From the NCBI GenBank assembly GCA_905480195.1, contig CAJQPN010000045.1, forward strand, positions 1 through 57,133: DNA of 57,133 nt, in the 5' to 3' direction. A model generated the notes under the pieces. It was not told the origin of the DNA. It saw nothing but the letters and a program-made list of their open reading frames with translations, and searched no databases. Made by a program: the position numbers and the translations under genes. Shown here one piece after another: positions 17,077 through 26,952 of this stretch. Numbering within the stretch: the first letter of the stretch is position 1; each line of letters starts with the position of its first letter. The stretch is from an uncultured Acidimicrobiales bacterium. Its GTDB lineage: Bacteria; Actinomycetota; Acidimicrobiia; Acidimicrobiales; Aldehydirespiratoraceae.

Positions 17077-17952
17077 ATGACGGACGCGGCACGTGACGCA
17101 CACCGAGGGCGCCTCATTGATGTCGGTCCGGTCGACTTGTGGGTTGACGACGTCGGCCCGGTCACCGGAGATCCCGTTGTGCTCCTCGCCGCCGCCGATA
17201 GCCCGGGGTTTCGGTGGGCGCCCACCTTCGTCGATCGGCTCGTGGCTGCCGGTCACCGCGTGATTCGCTACGACCACCGAGACTGCGGACGGTCGACCTC
17301 GCTTGGCTCAGAAGCTGGCTATCTGCTCGCCGATCTCGCTACTGACCTCATCGGCCTACTCGACCGACTGGAGATCGCATCGCCCCACCTCATCGGTCAC
17401 TCGATGGGGGGCATGGTCGCTCAGGTAGTGGCGCTTGAGTATGCAGACCGTGCTGCGTCACTCACCTTGTTGTCGACCTCACCGGGGGTCGATGACGACA
17501 GCCTTCCCGGGCCCGACGAAGGATTTGTCGACAAAATGATGCGGCATCGTTACACCGGCCCGCCCGACGACCACACCGGACGGGTGGCGTGGCTCGTCGA
17601 GCTCATCGAGTGGATGGCCGGGACGGCGTATCCACTCGATCTGGACACAGAAGTTGTGTTGGCCGACGCGCAACTGCGTACCGGGTGGTCACCCGACTCC
17701 GGACACGGGGTTGCGGTCTTTGCGTCGCCGTCTCGGCTCGAACGGCTCGGTGAGATCCAGCAGCCGACGATGGTGGTACACGGCACCGCCGATCCGGTTC
17801 TGCCGATCGCGCACGGGCGGGCCCTCGCCCTCGGCATCGATGGTGCCGTTTACAAAGAGATTGATCGACTCGGCCACGAAGCACCGGCAGCATTTCTTGA
17901 GGAGCTCGCGCCGTCGCTTCTCCATCACCTCGCGCACGCCCGACGACACTGA
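17077..17952 (+). CDS. Alpha/beta hydrolase
   Basis: 291-aa soluble alpha/beta-hydrolase. Catalytic triad candidates: Ser in the nucleophile elbow LIGHSMGGM (about residue 109), Asp in VVHGTADPVLP and His in DRLGHEAP near the C-terminus. Oxyanion region DHRDCGRS. The cap region between (about 145-205) is mostly helical. Resembles the prokaryotic proline-iminopeptidase/esterase-like group of actinobacteria; the substrate cannot be named. Divergent from PopT; convergent with the next gene, 48 nt apart. Confidence 0.85.
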   Translation: MTDAARDAHRGRLIDVGPVDLWVDDVGPVTGDPVVLLAAADSPGFRWAPTFVDRLVAAGHRVIRYDHRDCGRSTSLGSEAGYLLADLATDLIGLLDRLEIASPHLIGHSMGGMVAQVVALEYADRAASLTLLSTSPGVDDDSLPGPDEGFVDKMMRHRYTGPPDDHTGRVAWLVELIEWMAGTAYPLDLDTEVVLADAQLRTGWSPDSGHGVAVFASPSRLERLGEIQQPTMVVHGTADPVLPIAHGRALALGIDGAVYKEIDRLGHEAPAAFLEELAPSLLHHLAHARRH

Positions 17953-18000
17953 ACCTTTTCGAGAAACAACCGCCGGTTCCAACCGGTCGGTGCTCGTGAC

Positions 18001-19563
18001 TCAGATCATCACCTCGATGAGGGTGGGTCCCGGAGTGGCGATGCTCTTCTCCAGCGCGGCGTTGAACTCGCTTGCTGTCGTTGCCCGTTCAGCCGGGACG
18101 CCCATCCCGGTGGCGAGCGACACCCAGTCGAGGGCGGGGTTGGTGAGGTCGAGCATGCTCATCGCCTTTGGCCCCGGTGAGTGAGCACCAACTCGGTCGA
18201 ACTCGAACTGCAGGATCGCGTACTTGCCGTTGTTGAAGATCACGTTGGTGACGTCGAGTCCCTCTCGGGCCTGCGTCCAGAGCGCCTGCACGGTGTACAT
18301 GCCGCCGCCGTCGGCCTGCATTGCGAAGACGCGCTGGTCGGGGCAGGCGATGGCGGCGCCAGTCGCGGCCGGAAGGCCGTAGCCGATCGAGCCGCCCGTG
18401 AGCGCGAGCAGCGAGAAGGCCGGGGTCCCTCGGAGGGCACTCTGGTAGCCCCCACCTGCCGTGCCGGCCTCGTTGACCACCACGGCGTTGTCGGGCATGA
18501 GGTGGGCCATCGCTCGCCCAACCGCGATCGAGTCGAGTGCACCTTCGGGGAGCGACGGCCGGTCTAGCTCGAGGATCTTCGGTACCGCGCCACCTGCTCC
18601 CGCTCGTTCGACCAACGCAACGAGCGCACCATCGATGTCGCCGGTGATCTCGCAGATTTGATGAACGGTCGCACCATCGGGGGTGAGCTCGTTTGGCTTG
18701 TCGGGGTAGGCGAAGAACGTGATGGGCGGATGCCCCCCGATGATGATCAGATGTTCGGTGCCCTCGAGCTGCTGAGCCGCCATCTCGCCGAAGTATTGGA
18801 GGCGGGCTACTGGTGAGCGGCCCGCACCGCTTTCTTGGCGGGGCGCCCACGTCGAACAGAACACTCGGGTACCGGTTCCGGCCGCCAGCTGACTCGCGAG
18901 CCGGGCCCGCTCCTCGGTGATGTTGCCGCCAAGTACGAGTGTGCAGCTTGCACCGGATGTGATGGCTGCGGCAGCCGAGTCGATCGCCTTCTCGTCGGGC
19001 GCGTCGGGCGCTGGCACCTTGGAGAGATCAGCAACCGCAGTGACCGTTGTCGGGTTCCATGCCGTGTCGGCCGGCAGGATCAAGCTGGCGACCTGGCCGG
19101 GTGCGACCATCGACGCCTCGATCGCAGCTGCGCCCATAGCGGCGACTTCATCGGCGGTGTCGGCGTTGCCGACCCAGTGCGACATCGGGGTGGCGATGCC
19201 CTCGACGTCAGCAGAAAGGGGGGCATCGAACCGGCGGTGGTAGGTCGCGTGGTCACCGATGATGTTGACCATCGGCGTTCGTGCCTTCTTGGCGTTGTGG
19301 ATGTTGGCCAAACCGTTGGCCAGGCCCGGGCCGGTGTGCAGCAGTGTTGCGGCAGGCCTGCCGGCCATTCGGGCGTACCCGTCGGCTGCGCCCGTGACCA
19401 CACCTTCGAACAGGCCGAGCACACACCGCATCTGTGGGTTCGTGTCGAGCGCGGCTACGAAGTGCATCTCCGACGTTCCCGGGTTCGCGAAGCACACGTC
19501 GACGTGTGAGTCGGTGAGTGCTTTGACGAGCGCCTGGGCGCCGTTCATCTGCTGATCGGTCAT
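18001..19563 (-). CDS. ThDP-dependent enzyme, acetolactate-synthase-like (IlvX type)
   Basis: 520-aa ThDP enzyme resembling the large subunit of acetohydroxyacid synthase, closest in character to mycobacterial IlvX-like proteins and benzoylformate decarboxylases. PYR domain with FANPGTSEMHFVAAL and the catalytic Glu in GLFEGVVTGAADGYARM; central domain; PP domain with GGSIGYGLPAATGAA and the metal/ThDP segment MQADGGGMYTVQALW followed by FNNGKYAIL (an ADG variant of GDG). No ilvN or other branched-chain genes nearby, so a true IlvB role is doubtful. Start at the ATG giving MTDQQMNGAQ; a longer in-frame extension has no homology. A near -10 (TAGCCA) lies 7 nt upstream. Confidence 0.82.
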   Translation of the reverse strand: MTDQQMNGAQALVKALTDSHVDVCFANPGTSEMHFVAALDTNPQMRCVLGLFEGVVTGAADGYARMAGRPAATLLHTGPGLANGLANIHNAKKARTPMVNIIGDHATYHRRFDAPLSADVEGIATPMSHWVGNADTADEVAAMGAAAIEASMVAPGQVASLILPADTAWNPTTVTAVADLSKVPAPDAPDEKAIDSAAAAITSGASCTLVLGGNITEERARLASQLAAGTGTRVFCSTWAPRQESGAGRSPVARLQYFGEMAAQQLEGTEHLIIIGGHPPITFFAYPDKPNELTPDGATVHQICEITGDIDGALVALVERAGAGGAVPKILELDRPSLPEGALDSIAVGRAMAHLMPDNAVVVNEAGTAGGGYQSALRGTPAFSLLALTGGSIGYGLPAATGAAIACPDQRVFAMQADGGGMYTVQALWTQAREGLDVTNVIFNNGKYAILQFEFDRVGAHSPGPKAMSMLDLTNPALDWVSLATGMGVPAERATTASEFNAALEKSIATPGPTLIEVMI

Positions 19564-19665
19564 GGTGCACTGGCTATCACGCACCGATACCGGTGCGCTT
19601 GACTGGCCGACGACATGCCATGCCGGGGCTGGCACCCCGACTGTGAGTATCAGACTCGGGGTTGA

Positions 19666-20436
19666 CTACTGGCTCGCGAGCGAACGGTTCGTGATCTTGG
19701 CTCTGACGTAATCGCGGTTCATGAACGCGATGAAGTCGAGCGAGATCTCCTTCGGGCACGCCTCGTGGCATTCGCCGTGGTTGGTGCACGAACCGAAGAA
19801 GTCCTCCATGGTCTCGACCATGGCCTCGGTGCGCCTCCACCGTTCGGGCTGACCCTGGGGCAGCACGTTGAGATGGTGGAGCTTGGCCGACGTGAACAGT
19901 TGGGCTGCCGAGTTCGGGCAGGCTGCGACGCAGGCCCCACAGCCGATGCAGGCGGCTGCGTCCATGGAGGAGTCGGCAACCTCTTTCGGAATGGGGATTT
20001 CGTTGGCATCGGGCGCAGTGCCGGTGGGTGCTGAGATGTAGCCGCCGGCTTCAACAATGCGGTCGAACGCTCGGCGGTCGACCATCAGGTCTTTCAGCAC
20101 CGGGAAGGACGTTGCCTTCCACGGTTCGACCACGATCTGGTCGCCGTCGTTGAACTTGCGCATGTGCAACTGGCAGGTCGTCGTGGCTTTTTCGGGGCCG
20201 TGTGCCTGGCCGTTGATCATGACGCCACACGTGCCGCAGATGCCTTCGCGGCAGTCGTGTCCGAACGTGATCGGTTCGACATCGTCGGCGATCAGACGCT
20301 CGTTGACGATGTCGAGCATCTCGAGGAATGACGCGTCCTCGGGGATGTCGTTGGCGTCGACTTCGAGGAATGCACCTTGGGCGTGCGGACCGCTTTGGCG
20401 CCAGATCTTCAGCTTGAGGTTCAGCGTCTTGCTCAT
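19666..20436 (-). CDS. sdhB: Succinate dehydrogenase iron-sulfur subunit
   Basis: Electron-transfer subunit (256 aa) between SdhA flavin and the membrane heme/quinone. N-terminal plant-type ferredoxin domain with [2Fe-2S] ligands in [10 protein letters not shown] and a later Cys in TTTCQLH; C-terminal domain with [4Fe-4S] ligands [12 protein letters not shown] and [3Fe-4S] ligands [12 protein letters not shown]. Start ATG has GAGGAG seven bases upstream and sits 10 nt after the sdhA stop. Last gene of sdhCAB. Sequence style matches the single-anchor (type B) menaquinone enzymes. Confidence 0.95.
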   Translation of the reverse strand: MSKTLNLKLKIWRQSGPHAQGAFLEVDANDIPEDASFLEMLDIVNERLIADDVEPITFGHDCREGICGTCGVMINGQAHGPEKATTTCQLHMRKFNDGDQIVVEPWKATSFPVLKDLMVDRRAFDRIVEAGGYISAPTGTAPDANEIPIPKEVADSSMDAAACIGCGACVAACPNSAAQLFTSAKLHHLNVLPQGQPERWRRTEAMVETMEDFFGSCTNHGECHEACPKEISLDFIAFMNRDYVRAKITNRSLASQ

Positions 20437-20446
20437 CTCGTACTCC

Positions 20447-22369
20447 TCACTTGTACGAGCGCTGGGTAAGCGCCACGTTCTCGAAGTTGAGTGCCTCCTT
20501 GTGGAGGGTCTGGGCCTGGTCGTCGCCGTTCCATTCCCAGGCCCCGACATAGGCGAAGTGCTCGTCGTCGCGCAGCGCCTCACCTTCCTCGGTCTGGGAC
20601 TCCTCGCGGAAGTGGCCGCCGCAGCTCTCGGCGCGGTGCAGGGCGTCGCGAGCCTTGAGCTCGGCGAACTCCATGAAGTCATCGACGCGGTTCACCTTCT
20701 CAAGCATCGTGTTGATGCCGTCGGGGGTGCCGAGCACCTTGACGTTCTTTCGGAATTCCTCTCGCAAGGCGGGGATCTCCGACAGGGCTTTTTCGAGGCC
20801 AGCTTCGTTGCGAGCCATGCCGCAGTACTCCCAGACGATCTTTCCGAGCTCGCGGTGGTAGTACTCGACGCCGTGGGTTCCGCCCTTCTTGGAGGTCCAA
20901 CGACGAGTCCGGTTATCGACCGCTTGGATCGCGTCGGTGAAGGCAGGGTCGTCGGTGGAGAGAGCCGCCTCGCCGAGCTTTGGAGCCAGGTAGTCGCCGA
21001 TGGTGTACGGCAGCACGAAGTAACCGTCGGCCAGCCCCTGCATGAGCGCGGACGCCCCGAGTCGATTGGCGCCGTGGTCGGAGAAGTTGGCTTCCCCGAG
21101 AGCGTAAAGACCCGGCACGGTGGTCATGAGGTTGTAGTCGACCCATAGGCCGCCCATCGTGTAGTGGATGGCGGGGTAGATCCGCATGGGAACCGAGTAC
21201 GGGTCCTCACCGGTGATGCGCTCGTACATCTGGAAGAGGTTGCCGTACCGCTCCCGCACCGCCTGTTCGCCGTCGCGAGCGATCGCCGCGGCAAAATCGA
21301 GGTAGACGCCGTTCTTGAGCGGGCCGACGCCGCGACCCTCGTCGACAACGGTCTTGGCATTGCGGCTGGCGACGTCTCGCGGCACGAGGTTGCCGAACGC
21401 CGGATACTTCTCCTCGAGGTAGTAGTAGCGGTCGTCTTCGGGGATGTCGGCCACGGCGCGGGTCTCGTCGTGGTCACGCGGCACCCAGATACGACCGTCG
21501 TTTCGCAGCGACTCGGACATGAGCGTCAGCTTCGACTGGAACTCGTCGCTCGCCGGGATACAGGTCGGGTGGATCTGGGAGTAGCAGGGGTTGGCGAAGA
21601 GCGCGCCCTTGCGGTGAGCTCGCCAGGCAGCGGTGACGTTTGACGCCATCGCGTTGGTGGACAAGTAGTACACGTTGCCGTAGCCGCCGGTGGCCAGCAC
21701 GACGGCATGAGCCGAGTGGGCATGCACCTGACCGGTGAGCATGTCGCGAACCACGATGCCACGGGCCGCACCGTCCTTGGTGACGATGTCGAGCACATCG
21801 GAACGGTTGTAAAGGGTGACCTTTCCGGCAGCGATCTGGCCTGCGAGCGCCTGGTATGCCCCGAGCAGGAGCTGCTGGCCGGTCTGGCCGCGGGCATAGA
21901 ACGTTCGACTTACCTGGGCTCCACCGAACGAGCGGTTCGCCAACAAACCCCCGTACTCGCGGGCGAAGGGCACACCCTGGGCCGCGCATTGGTCGATGAT
22001 GTCGACCGAGACCTGTGCGAGCCGATAGACGTTTGCCTCACGGGACCGGTAGTCGCCGCCCTTCACCGTGTCGTAGAAGAGGCGATACACCGAGTCGCCG
22101 TCGTTTCGATAGTTCTTCGCACCGTTGATGCCGCCCTGGGCAGCGATCGAGTGGGCTCGTCGAGGCGAGTCGTGGAAGGTGAAGACCTTGACGTTGTAAC
22201 CGAGTTCTGCGAGCGAAGCAGCCGCCGAGGCGCCTGCGAGGCCGGTTCCCACGACGATGACGTCGAATTTTCGCTTGTTCGCCGGGTTGACGAGCTTGAC
22301 CGAGAACTTATGGTTGTCCCATTTGTCCTGGACCGGGCCGTCGGGGATCTTGGCGTCGAGGGTGACCAT
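20447..22369 (-). CDS. sdhA: Succinate dehydrogenase/fumarate reductase flavoprotein subunit
   Basis: 640-aa catalytic subunit with covalently bound FAD. FAD-binding [19 protein letters not shown]; the His for flavin attachment in [15 protein letters not shown]; substrate/active-site segments [33 protein letters not shown] and [21 protein letters not shown]-terminal capping helices. Its ATG overlaps the sdhC stop (TGATG). Direction in vivo is probably succinate oxidation given the TCA genes nearby, but type-B enzymes can also reduce fumarate. Confidence 0.96.
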   Translation of the reverse strand: MVTLDAKIPDGPVQDKWDNHKFSVKLVNPANKRKFDVIVVGTGLAGASAAASLAELGYNVKVFTFHDSPRRAHSIAAQGGINGAKNYRNDGDSVYRLFYDTVKGGDYRSREANVYRLAQVSVDIIDQCAAQGVPFAREYGGLLANRSFGGAQVSRTFYARGQTGQQLLLGAYQALAGQIAAGKVTLYNRSDVLDIVTKDGAARGIVVRDMLTGQVHAHSAHAVVLATGGYGNVYYLSTNAMASNVTAAWRAHRKGALFANPCYSQIHPTCIPASDEFQSKLTLMSESLRNDGRIWVPRDHDETRAVADIPEDDRYYYLEEKYPAFGNLVPRDVASRNAKTVVDEGRGVGPLKNGVYLDFAAAIARDGEQAVRERYGNLFQMYERITGEDPYSVPMRIYPAIHYTMGGLWVDYNLMTTVPGLYALGEANFSDHGANRLGASALMQGLADGYFVLPYTIGDYLAPKLGEAALSTDDPAFTDAIQAVDNRTRRWTSKKGGTHGVEYYHRELGKIVWEYCGMARNEAGLEKALSEIPALREEFRKNVKVLGTPDGINTMLEKVNRVDDFMEFAELKARDALHRAESCGGHFREESQTEEGEALRDDEHFAYVGAWEWNGDDQAQTLHKEALNFENVALTQRSYK

Positions 22370-23154
22370 CAGCCGTTCTCCTCTGTATCGATTGCGTATG
22401 AACCGGGTGTGTGATTGTCGATGTCGATCAAGCCACCCTGCACGGCGAGCGGAAAGCTCAGGTTGCCGATCAGGATCAGGCCGGCGATGCCGCGAGCGAA
22501 GCCTTTGCGCATGCCGTTGTACTTCGGATTATTGATGCCGAGTGTCTGGAACATCGACCAGGCCCCGTGGAAGATGTGTACCGCCAATGCGACGTTGGCG
22601 ACGATGTAAATGATCGCGATTGGAAGCGCGCTCAACGACACGTACACGTTGTTGTAGGGGTCGCCGGCGTACCAGTCATCGTTCAGCCAGCCCCACGTGA
22701 GGTCGGCGAGGTGGAAGAGCACGTAGAGCAGGACGATCGGTCCGGTCCAGCGCATCGTGCGGCTCGCGAAGTTGGCGGCCACGAAGTCGCGTTTGCCGAC
22801 GTAGGACTTGTCGGCCTTGTGGCTCATCCGGCTCAGCGAGTAGGCGGCGTGGATGTGGGTGGCGAACATGGCAATCAGGCCGAGTCGCAAGACCCACAAC
22901 ACGCCGGTGCGGGGGACGAGGTGGCCGCCCAGGTCACGGAGTGCCTCGGCGTACTCGTGGACCTCCGTGGGGCCCTCGTAGAGGTGGAGGTTGCCGATCA
23001 TGTGCACCACGACGAAGCCGAGGAGGCCGATGCCGGTGAGGGCCATGGCGTACTTCTTGCCAATAGCCGTCTGGTACAGGTTGAGGGGCCAGGGCAGTTG
23101 TGGTGCCCGCTTCCTGACAGTCGGGACCGAATGGTCGGCGATGGTCTGCGCCAT
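22369..23154 (-). CDS. sdhC: Succinate dehydrogenase cytochrome b558 subunit (single anchor)
   Basis: 261-aa membrane anchor with five TM helices of the b558 family. It replaces separate SdhC and SdhD and holds two hemes b. His candidates for the axial ligands: [32 protein letters not shown] and [11 protein letters not shown]. This architecture goes with menaquinone reduction. ATG start with AAGGA upstream. First gene of sdhCAB; the promoter should lie in the 110-nt gap to the GH2-like gene, but no clear hexamers are seen there. Confidence 0.93.
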   Translation of the reverse strand: MAQTIADHSVPTVRKRAPQLPWPLNLYQTAIGKKYAMALTGIGLLGFVVVHMIGNLHLYEGPTEVHEYAEALRDLGGHLVPRTGVLWVLRLGLIAMFATHIHAAYSLSRMSHKADKSYVGKRDFVAANFASRTMRWTGPIVLLYVLFHLADLTWGWLNDDWYAGDPYNNVYVSLSALPIAIIYIVANVALAVHIFHGAWSMFQTLGINNPKYNGMRKGFARGIAGLILIGNLSFPLAVQGGLIDIDNHTPGSYAIDTEENG

Positions 23155-23264
23155 TGGTGTCGTTCCTTGGTGGAGCTCGTGCCCTTGTGAATGGGCCGCG
23201 TGAGCTGCAACGGTACTGGTCTTTCAGTGATACGGCCCACTCGTGCGGGCGGATGCGCAGCGGG

Positions 23265-25376
23265 TCAGAGCACCGTCGCGTGGTAGCGGTTCTGAGCCGT
23301 CACCGGACCGTTGGCGCTGTTGGCCGTGAGGTCAAGCGTCAGGGCGAGATCGCCGGTGCCGCGGACGATGATCGACAGTGTCGAGATGTACTCGACGGTG
23401 TCGGCCCCGACCGTGCCCCCGTGCCGGTGGGTCTCGGTCGAGCCGTCGGGGTGCTGCACGGTGCTGGTGAGTCGGGCATCGATCAACGGGTCGTGCAGGT
23501 CAGAGACGACGTGAATGGCCACTTCGAGGTGGGCCCCGCTGGCGAGACCGGTCGGGAACGGATCGGCCACCGCGATCACCGGGGCGCACGCCGCCTCGAC
23601 GGCACGCCACGCCGGTTTGGCTCGACGGTCGTGGTCGAGGATGCCGAACCCACCTGCGGGCGAGGGATCGGCCAAATAGAAAGCGCAGAACCCGCCGGTT
23701 GGCTGGTACTTGAGACGACGGAGCGTCTCGATCGTGATGCGCAACAACTCTGCTTGTGCGGCCTGACCGGACCGCGCCCAGGTCGCGCCGTCGGAACCCG
23801 GTTCGGGTGATACGAGGTGGTGCAGCGAGGAAGTGGGCGCCCCGATCGCCTTGCCGATACGGCCCCAGTCGAGCGCAGGCCAGTGAGCAGACCGGAGTTC
23901 GGGGAGGTCGGGGTCGACGGTCGCTGCGCCGAAGGCGGTCACGAACCGGCCCATTCGTGGGGTCCGGGCGATCGCTGCGCCGAGGTCGGCTGCACGAGAG
24001 TCATGCCAGCCGAACCACAGGTGGCTCGTGGTGCCGTCGAGTTGCGGAAGGTGGGGTGGTACCGCAGTGTGGATCACGATCGGGCGTGAGCCGTCGGTTC
24101 GTTGCAGGACTCGTCGAACGGACGTGTCGAGGACGGCTCGGTTCCACGACGGCCGCTGTTGGCCGATGACGGGTGGTGTCACCGGTGGGTTGACGGGTCG
24201 TCGGAAGGGTTCGTCGTGGGCGCACCAGACGGCCACCGATGGGTGGTGTGAAAGGTGATCGACCATTTCTCGCGCTTGACGAACTGCTTGCCCCCGAACG
24301 CTGCGGGCCATGACTCCTCGCAGCGGCATTTCCTGCCAGATCAGCATTCCGAGTTCGTCGGCTGCGTCGTAAACCTCGGGGTGTGCGACGTGGGCGACGA
24401 GCCGGATCATGTCGAAGCCGAGCGCCTTGGCAGCTTCGACATCTGCCCGTACCTGTCGGATCGAGGCATCACCTGGTTGGGGCAGCATCACGACGCCTTT
24501 GGCGAAGATCCGGACATCGTTCACCAGGAGGTGCCAGTTCTGCATCTTCACCTCGCGAAAGGCCGTGTGGCAGCTCCGTTGGTCCTGGACGACGTCGTCG
24601 ACGACCAACGCACACGACAGTGGGTGCAGTGGCTGGTCACCGAGACGGTGGGGCCACCAGCGTTCGGGGTCGGGAATGTCGATCGTCCACTCGACCCGAT
24701 TCTCGCCGTGCGCAGCCGGATGGCAGAGCTCGTGATCGACACCGGCCACGCGAGTGCGGAGCACGACCGGTCCTCCGTCGGGATGGTCAAACACACAGCG
24801 AAGGGCAAGCCGAGCACGCACCTCTCCGGCTTCGATGCAAGTCACGCGGAAGTGTCGTATTGCTGCCATGCCGGTGTCATGAAGTGACACGCCCTGCCAG
24901 ATCCCGCCCGGGTTGTGGCCCGACGCCCCCGACAACTCGGGGTCGAGAATGGCTCCCATCAGATTGGTGCGTTCGTCGGGATCACCGAAGGTCGGGGCGG
25001 TGATGTCCAAGGCGATGAGGTGCTGGTGGGACGCCTCGCTTTGCGATCGGTCTGGCCCCATGAGGTGGGTGACCTCGAATTGGTGGGGAACGAAGTAGCC
25101 GTCGGTGTTGCCGACGTAGGCCCCGTTCAACCAGACGTCACCTTGTTGTGCGAGGCCGTCGAGCCGGAGCCATCGCCGTCGGCCCTCCGTCACCGGTTCC
25201 ATCTCGAACCGGTGGCGGTACAGCACCGAGCGCTCCTCGGCGAGCCCGTCGTCGGCCATCCAGGGGCCAGGGACCGCCACCTCGGCCCAGGAGCGGTCGT
25301 CGAGCGCAGGTTCGTGGAACGTGCGCCGTAGCTCCTCGCGCGCCGGCGCGGCGCGCCACGACCCCGACAGATCCAT
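23265..25376 (-). CDS. GH2 beta-mannosidase-like protein, catalytic nucleophile missing
   Basis: 703 aa with the GH2 layout: N-terminal jelly-roll sugar-binding domain (RTFHEPALDDRSWAEVAVPG, GDVWLNGAYVG), Ig-like domain, TIM barrel (GFDMIRLVAHVAHPEVYDAADELGMLIWQEMP) and a C-terminal beta domain. The acid/base Glu is present in VWCAHDEP, though the usual preceding Asn is Asp. At the nucleophile position, where relatives read T/S-E-F/Y-G, this protein reads VTAFGAA: Ala for Glu. Hydrolysis by the normal retaining mechanism is therefore doubtful. No signal peptide. Start set by a -10 TAGCGT 6 nt upstream. Confidence 0.8.
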   Translation of the reverse strand: MDLSGSWRAAPAREELRRTFHEPALDDRSWAEVAVPGPWMADDGLAEERSVLYRHRFEMEPVTEGRRRWLRLDGLAQQGDVWLNGAYVGNTDGYFVPHQFEVTHLMGPDRSQSEASHQHLIALDITAPTFGDPDERTNLMGAILDPELSGASGHNPGGIWQGVSLHDTGMAAIRHFRVTCIEAGEVRARLALRCVFDHPDGGPVVLRTRVAGVDHELCHPAAHGENRVEWTIDIPDPERWWPHRLGDQPLHPLSCALVVDDVVQDQRSCHTAFREVKMQNWHLLVNDVRIFAKGVVMLPQPGDASIRQVRADVEAAKALGFDMIRLVAHVAHPEVYDAADELGMLIWQEMPLRGVMARSVRGQAVRQAREMVDHLSHHPSVAVWCAHDEPFRRPVNPPVTPPVIGQQRPSWNRAVLDTSVRRVLQRTDGSRPIVIHTAVPPHLPQLDGTTSHLWFGWHDSRAADLGAAIARTPRMGRFVTAFGAATVDPDLPELRSAHWPALDWGRIGKAIGAPTSSLHHLVSPEPGSDGATWARSGQAAQAELLRITIETLRRLKYQPTGGFCAFYLADPSPAGGFGILDHDRRAKPAWRAVEAACAPVIAVADPFPTGLASGAHLEVAIHVVSDLHDPLIDARLTSTVQHPDGSTETHRHGGTVGADTVEYISTLSIIVRGTGDLALTLDLTANSANGPVTAQNRYHATVL

Positions 25377-25382
25377 GGATGA

Positions 25383-25388
25383 ACGCTA
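25383..25388 (-). promoter_or_regulatory. Leaderless -10 element of the GH2-like gene (TAGCGT)
   Basis: TAGCGT on the minus strand, 6 nt from the ATG, in the 72-nt divergent gap shared with the MoxR gene. Confidence 0.45.
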
Positions 25389-25435
25389 CCGGCCCGACAC
25401 CCTCGGGTCGTCTGGGACAATGATTGGGCCGCGTG

Positions 25436-25441
25436 TAGGGT
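25436..25441 (+). promoter_or_regulatory. Leaderless -10 element of the MoxR gene (TAGGGT)
   Basis: TAGGGT with 7 nt to the ATG. Confidence 0.45.
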
Positions 25442-25448
25442 CCGCGGC

Positions 25449-26876
25449 ATGTCGAGATCTGAGTCCCCTTCCGCGAACACACTCGGAGCTTTGAAGGCGA
25501 GCGGCTGGGAGTCGGTGCCGCTGCGTCACGAGCTCCGGCGCAACGCCATCGCACGGATCAAGAACGATCAGCCACTCTTCCCCGAGGTTCTCGGCTATGA
25601 GAACACGGTCACGCCACAACTCGAGAACGCCCTGCTCGCCGGCCACGACATCATCTTTTTGGGCGAGCGAGGTCAGGCGAAAACGCGGATGATCCGCGGG
25701 CTGACCGACCTCCTCGACGAGTGGATGCCGATCATTGCGGGATCCGAGATCAACGACGATCCGTACAACCCGATTTCGCGCCACGGTCGCGAAGCGGTTG
25801 CCGAGCACGGCGACGACACCCCGGTCACCTGGGTCCACCGCGACGACCGCTTCGGTGAGAAGCTTGCGACCCCCGACACGTCGATCGCCGACCTGATCGG
25901 CGAGGTCGACCCGATCAAGGTCGCCGAGGGTCGCTACCTCTCCGACGAGCTCACGATCCACTACGGCCTGGTGCCGCGAACCAACCGCGGCATCTTCGCG
26001 ATGAACGAGCTGCCCGATTTGTCCGAGCGCATCCAGGTTGGCCTGCTCAACGTGCTCGAGGAACGCGACGTCCAGATTCGCGGCCACAAGGTTCGACTAC
26101 CGCTCGATGTGATGCTCGTTGCGTCGGCGAACCCCGAGGACTACACCAACCGCGGCCGCCTCATCACTCCGCTGAAGGACCGCTTTGGCAGCCAGATCCG
26201 AACGCACTATCCACTCGATGTTGACACTGAGGTCGCGATCATCGAACAGGAAGCCGACGTATCGGTCAGCGAGGGCTTCGACCTCACGATTCCGTCATTC
26301 ATGACCGAGGTTGTTGCCGAGGTCACCCATGCCGCCCGTCGGAGCCAGACCATCTCCCAGCGGTCAGGTGTGTCGGTGCGGCTTTCGATCTCGAACTTCG
26401 AGATCATGGTCGCCAACTCGGTTCGCCGGGCGCTGCGTTCCGGAGCGGGCGTTGCGGTTCCCCGCATCGTCGATCTTGAGGCGCTTCCTGCGTCGACGAG
26501 TGGCAAGGTCGAGATAGAGACCCTCGATGAGGGTCGCGATGCCGAGATTCTCGCTGGTCTCGTGAAGGCCGGCATTCTCGCTGTTTTCAAAGACCGAGTG
26601 CCACCCGACACGCACCGTGCCGTCGTCGACGCTTTCGACGAGGAGCTCGTCGTCGACACCGGCGAGGACGTCACCGATGAGGCCTATGTGGCGCTCGTCA
26701 ACAGGATCGGGGCACTCAAAGCCCCGGTCGATGCTCTGCTCGACGGTGAGCCCGACGCCGGGTCTCCAGCCATGATCGCCAGCGCCTGTGAGTTGGTGCT
26801 TGAGGGGTTGCACCTCGCCAAGCGTCTCAACAAGGACGCCGTCGGCAACCGAGCGCAGTTCCGCGCCCGCAACTGA
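25449..26876 (+). CDS. MoxR/magnesium-chelatase-like AAA+ ATPase
   Basis: 475-aa AAA+ ATPase of the MoxR/ChlI type, hexameric ring ATPases that act with VWA-domain proteins as chaperones or cofactor inserters. Walker A is IIFLGERGQAKT; the Walker B region is GIFAMNELPDLSERIQVGLL, with Asn-Glu in place of the usual Asp-Glu; sensor-1 is LVASANPEDYTNRGRLITPLKDRFGSQI, containing the arginine finger; the lid domain follows. An insertion after Walker A (about 95-150) bears SEINDDPYNPISRHG and WVHRDDRF, as in the large-insert subfamily. The likely partner is the VWA protein 2.9 kb downstream on the same strand, separated by three opposite-strand genes. Confidence 0.88.
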   Translation: MSRSESPSANTLGALKASGWESVPLRHELRRNAIARIKNDQPLFPEVLGYENTVTPQLENALLAGHDIIFLGERGQAKTRMIRGLTDLLDEWMPIIAGSEINDDPYNPISRHGREAVAEHGDDTPVTWVHRDDRFGEKLATPDTSIADLIGEVDPIKVAEGRYLSDELTIHYGLVPRTNRGIFAMNELPDLSERIQVGLLNVLEERDVQIRGHKVRLPLDVMLVASANPEDYTNRGRLITPLKDRFGSQIRTHYPLDVDTEVAIIEQEADVSVSEGFDLTIPSFMTEVVAEVTHAARRSQTISQRSGVSVRLSISNFEIMVANSVRRALRSGAGVAVPRIVDLEALPASTSGKVEIETLDEGRDAEILAGLVKAGILAVFKDRVPPDTHRAVVDAFDEELVVDTGEDVTDEAYVALVNRIGALKAPVDALLDGEPDAGSPAMIASACELVLEGLHLAKRLNKDAVGNRAQFRARN

Positions 26877-26952
26877 GTCTCTGCAGCCCCTCACGTCGAC
26901 CGGCGACGAGTTCGCGACGCAGGAATCGACCGGCCCTTCGTTGAACCGTTGG

